Below, piece by piece: positions 5,153-5,285 of a DNA stretch of 5,285 nucleotides. The translations under genes were made by a program, and so were the position numbers. The DNA comes from Bacillota bacterium. GTDB taxonomy: Bacteria > Bacillota > Clostridia > Peptostreptococcales > Anaerovoracaceae. The notes beneath the pieces were generated by a model that worked only from the letters and a program-made list of their open reading frames with translations, ran no database searches and was not told where the DNA came from. The stretch covers positions 1-5,285 of the forward strand of contig JAFYKS010000305.1 of NCBI GenBank assembly GCA_017537495.1, in the 5' to 3' direction. The stretch's first letter is position 1. Each line of letters opens with the position of its first letter.

Positions 5153-5285
5153 ACACATGGATGCTTTCCGGTATTTTACCGGAGGCATCCATTTTGTTTT
5201 TTTCTGGATTCTCTCATTGTTATAATAAGTAATATATTCTTTAACCGCTTTTGCAAAGGCGTCAAAAGAATCATAGTTCTTCTCA
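5147..5285 (-). CDS. IS3-family transposase (OrfB) C-terminal end, 5' part outside the window
   Basis: The last 45 codons of a minus-strand gene entering from the right edge; its first complete codon begins at 5284. The sequence EKNYDSFDAFAKAVKEY, ITYYNNERIQKKTKWMPPVK, YRKASMCA matches the end of the IS3/IS150 integrase core, where family members carry YIxYYNxxRIQxKLxGLSPVxYR. Two positions differ from the common form: TKWMPP replaces LKGLSP. The third catalytic residue of the DDE triad should lie just outside the window. The stop TAA (5149-5147) lies in the duplicated GCTTAAGC, so the IS256 insertion did not change the protein. The start, any programmed frameshift and OrfA cannot be assessed here. 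Confidence 0.87.
   Translation of the reverse strand, partial: EKNYDSFDAFAKAVKEYITYYNNERIQKKTKWMPPVKYRKASMCA
5157..5203 (+). terminator. Probable intrinsic terminator inside the IS3 transposase end, facing incoming plus-strand transcription
   Basis: On the plus strand, ATGGATGC (5157-5164) pairs with GCATCCAT (5185-5192) and CCGGTA (5168-5173) with TACCGG (5177-5182), giving a two-part stem with a TTT/AG internal loop and a TTT loop. A T-rich tract with one G (5192-5203) follows at once. On the plus strand this is terminator-like, though it is antisense to the transposase gene that it overlaps. On the minus strand the A-tract precedes the stem, so it would not terminate transposase mRNA. Likely effect: shielding the element from readthrough from the SPFH operon. 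Confidence 0.55.

Larger units (their letters stand above)
3611..5285 (-). mobile_element. IS3-family (IS150-like) insertion sequence, right-hand part, interrupted by an IS256-family element
   Basis: Two separated pieces form one element. Bases 3611-3655 hold its right end: a TG-starting terminal repeat, a short spacer and the region just after the transposase stop. Bases 5145-5285 hold the last 45 codons of its IS3-type transposase on the minus strand, continuing beyond the window. Removing the IS256 insertion (3656-5144 plus one GCTTAAGC) places the stop codon about 14 bases from the terminal repeat, the normal IS3-family layout. The left end lies outside the window, so the target duplication cannot be checked; IS150-type elements usually make 3-4 bp. 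It inserted about 20 bp after the ribbon-helix-helix gene. Confidence 0.8.

Overview
The window looks like chromosomal DNA of an anaerobic Bacillota (Firmicutes), probably a gut-type Clostridia or Negativicutes. Support comes from strong AGGAGG-type Shine-Dalgarno sites, consensus sigma-A promoters, moderate-to-low GC, an SPFH membrane protein paired with an Arc-like ribbon-helix-helix protein, and IS256- and IS3 (IS150-like) insertion sequences. The assignment rests on gene types and signals only; genus cannot be called.

Layout. (1) Bases 1-1182, minus strand: the first 394 codons of a hydantoinase A/N-methylhydantoinase/acetone carboxylase-type ATP-dependent enzyme, running off the left edge. 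(2) Bases 1183-1373: a compact divergent control region. The enzyme promoter (minus) and the regulator promoter (plus) share almost the same -35 position, and a LysR-type T-N11-A dyad (ATATCA-N7-TGATAT, 1316-1334) lies in the regulator promoter spacer. (3) Bases 1374-2264, plus: a LysR-family regulator, most likely controlling the divergent enzyme gene and itself. (4) Bases 2290-3589, plus: a second transcription unit with its own promoter, overlapped by two TGATATCA palindromes 11 bp apart. It encodes an SPFH-domain membrane protein and, 3 bp later, a small Arc-type ribbon-helix-helix DNA-binding protein. (5) From base 3611 to the right edge: a nested pair of insertion sequences. An IS3-family (IS150-like) element begins about 20 bp after the ribbon-helix-helix gene, and a complete 1489-bp IS256-family element (3656-5144) has inserted into it.

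The nested insertion can be read to the base. The IS256 element has 26-bp perfect terminal inverted repeats and an intact 413-residue DDE transposase, and is flanked by an 8-bp duplication, GCTTAAGC. The target overlaps the stop codon of the IS3 transposase, and the duplication rebuilds that stop, so the IS3 protein end is unchanged while its right terminal repeat has moved about 1.5 kb from the gene. A hairpin plus T-tract inside the IS3 coding end looks like an intrinsic terminator facing transcription that enters from the SPFH operon. I see no defence system, CRISPR array, tRNA or rRNA. The most interesting items are the divergent operator, the tandem-palindrome promoter beside a ribbon-helix-helix gene, and the nested insertion at a stop codon.
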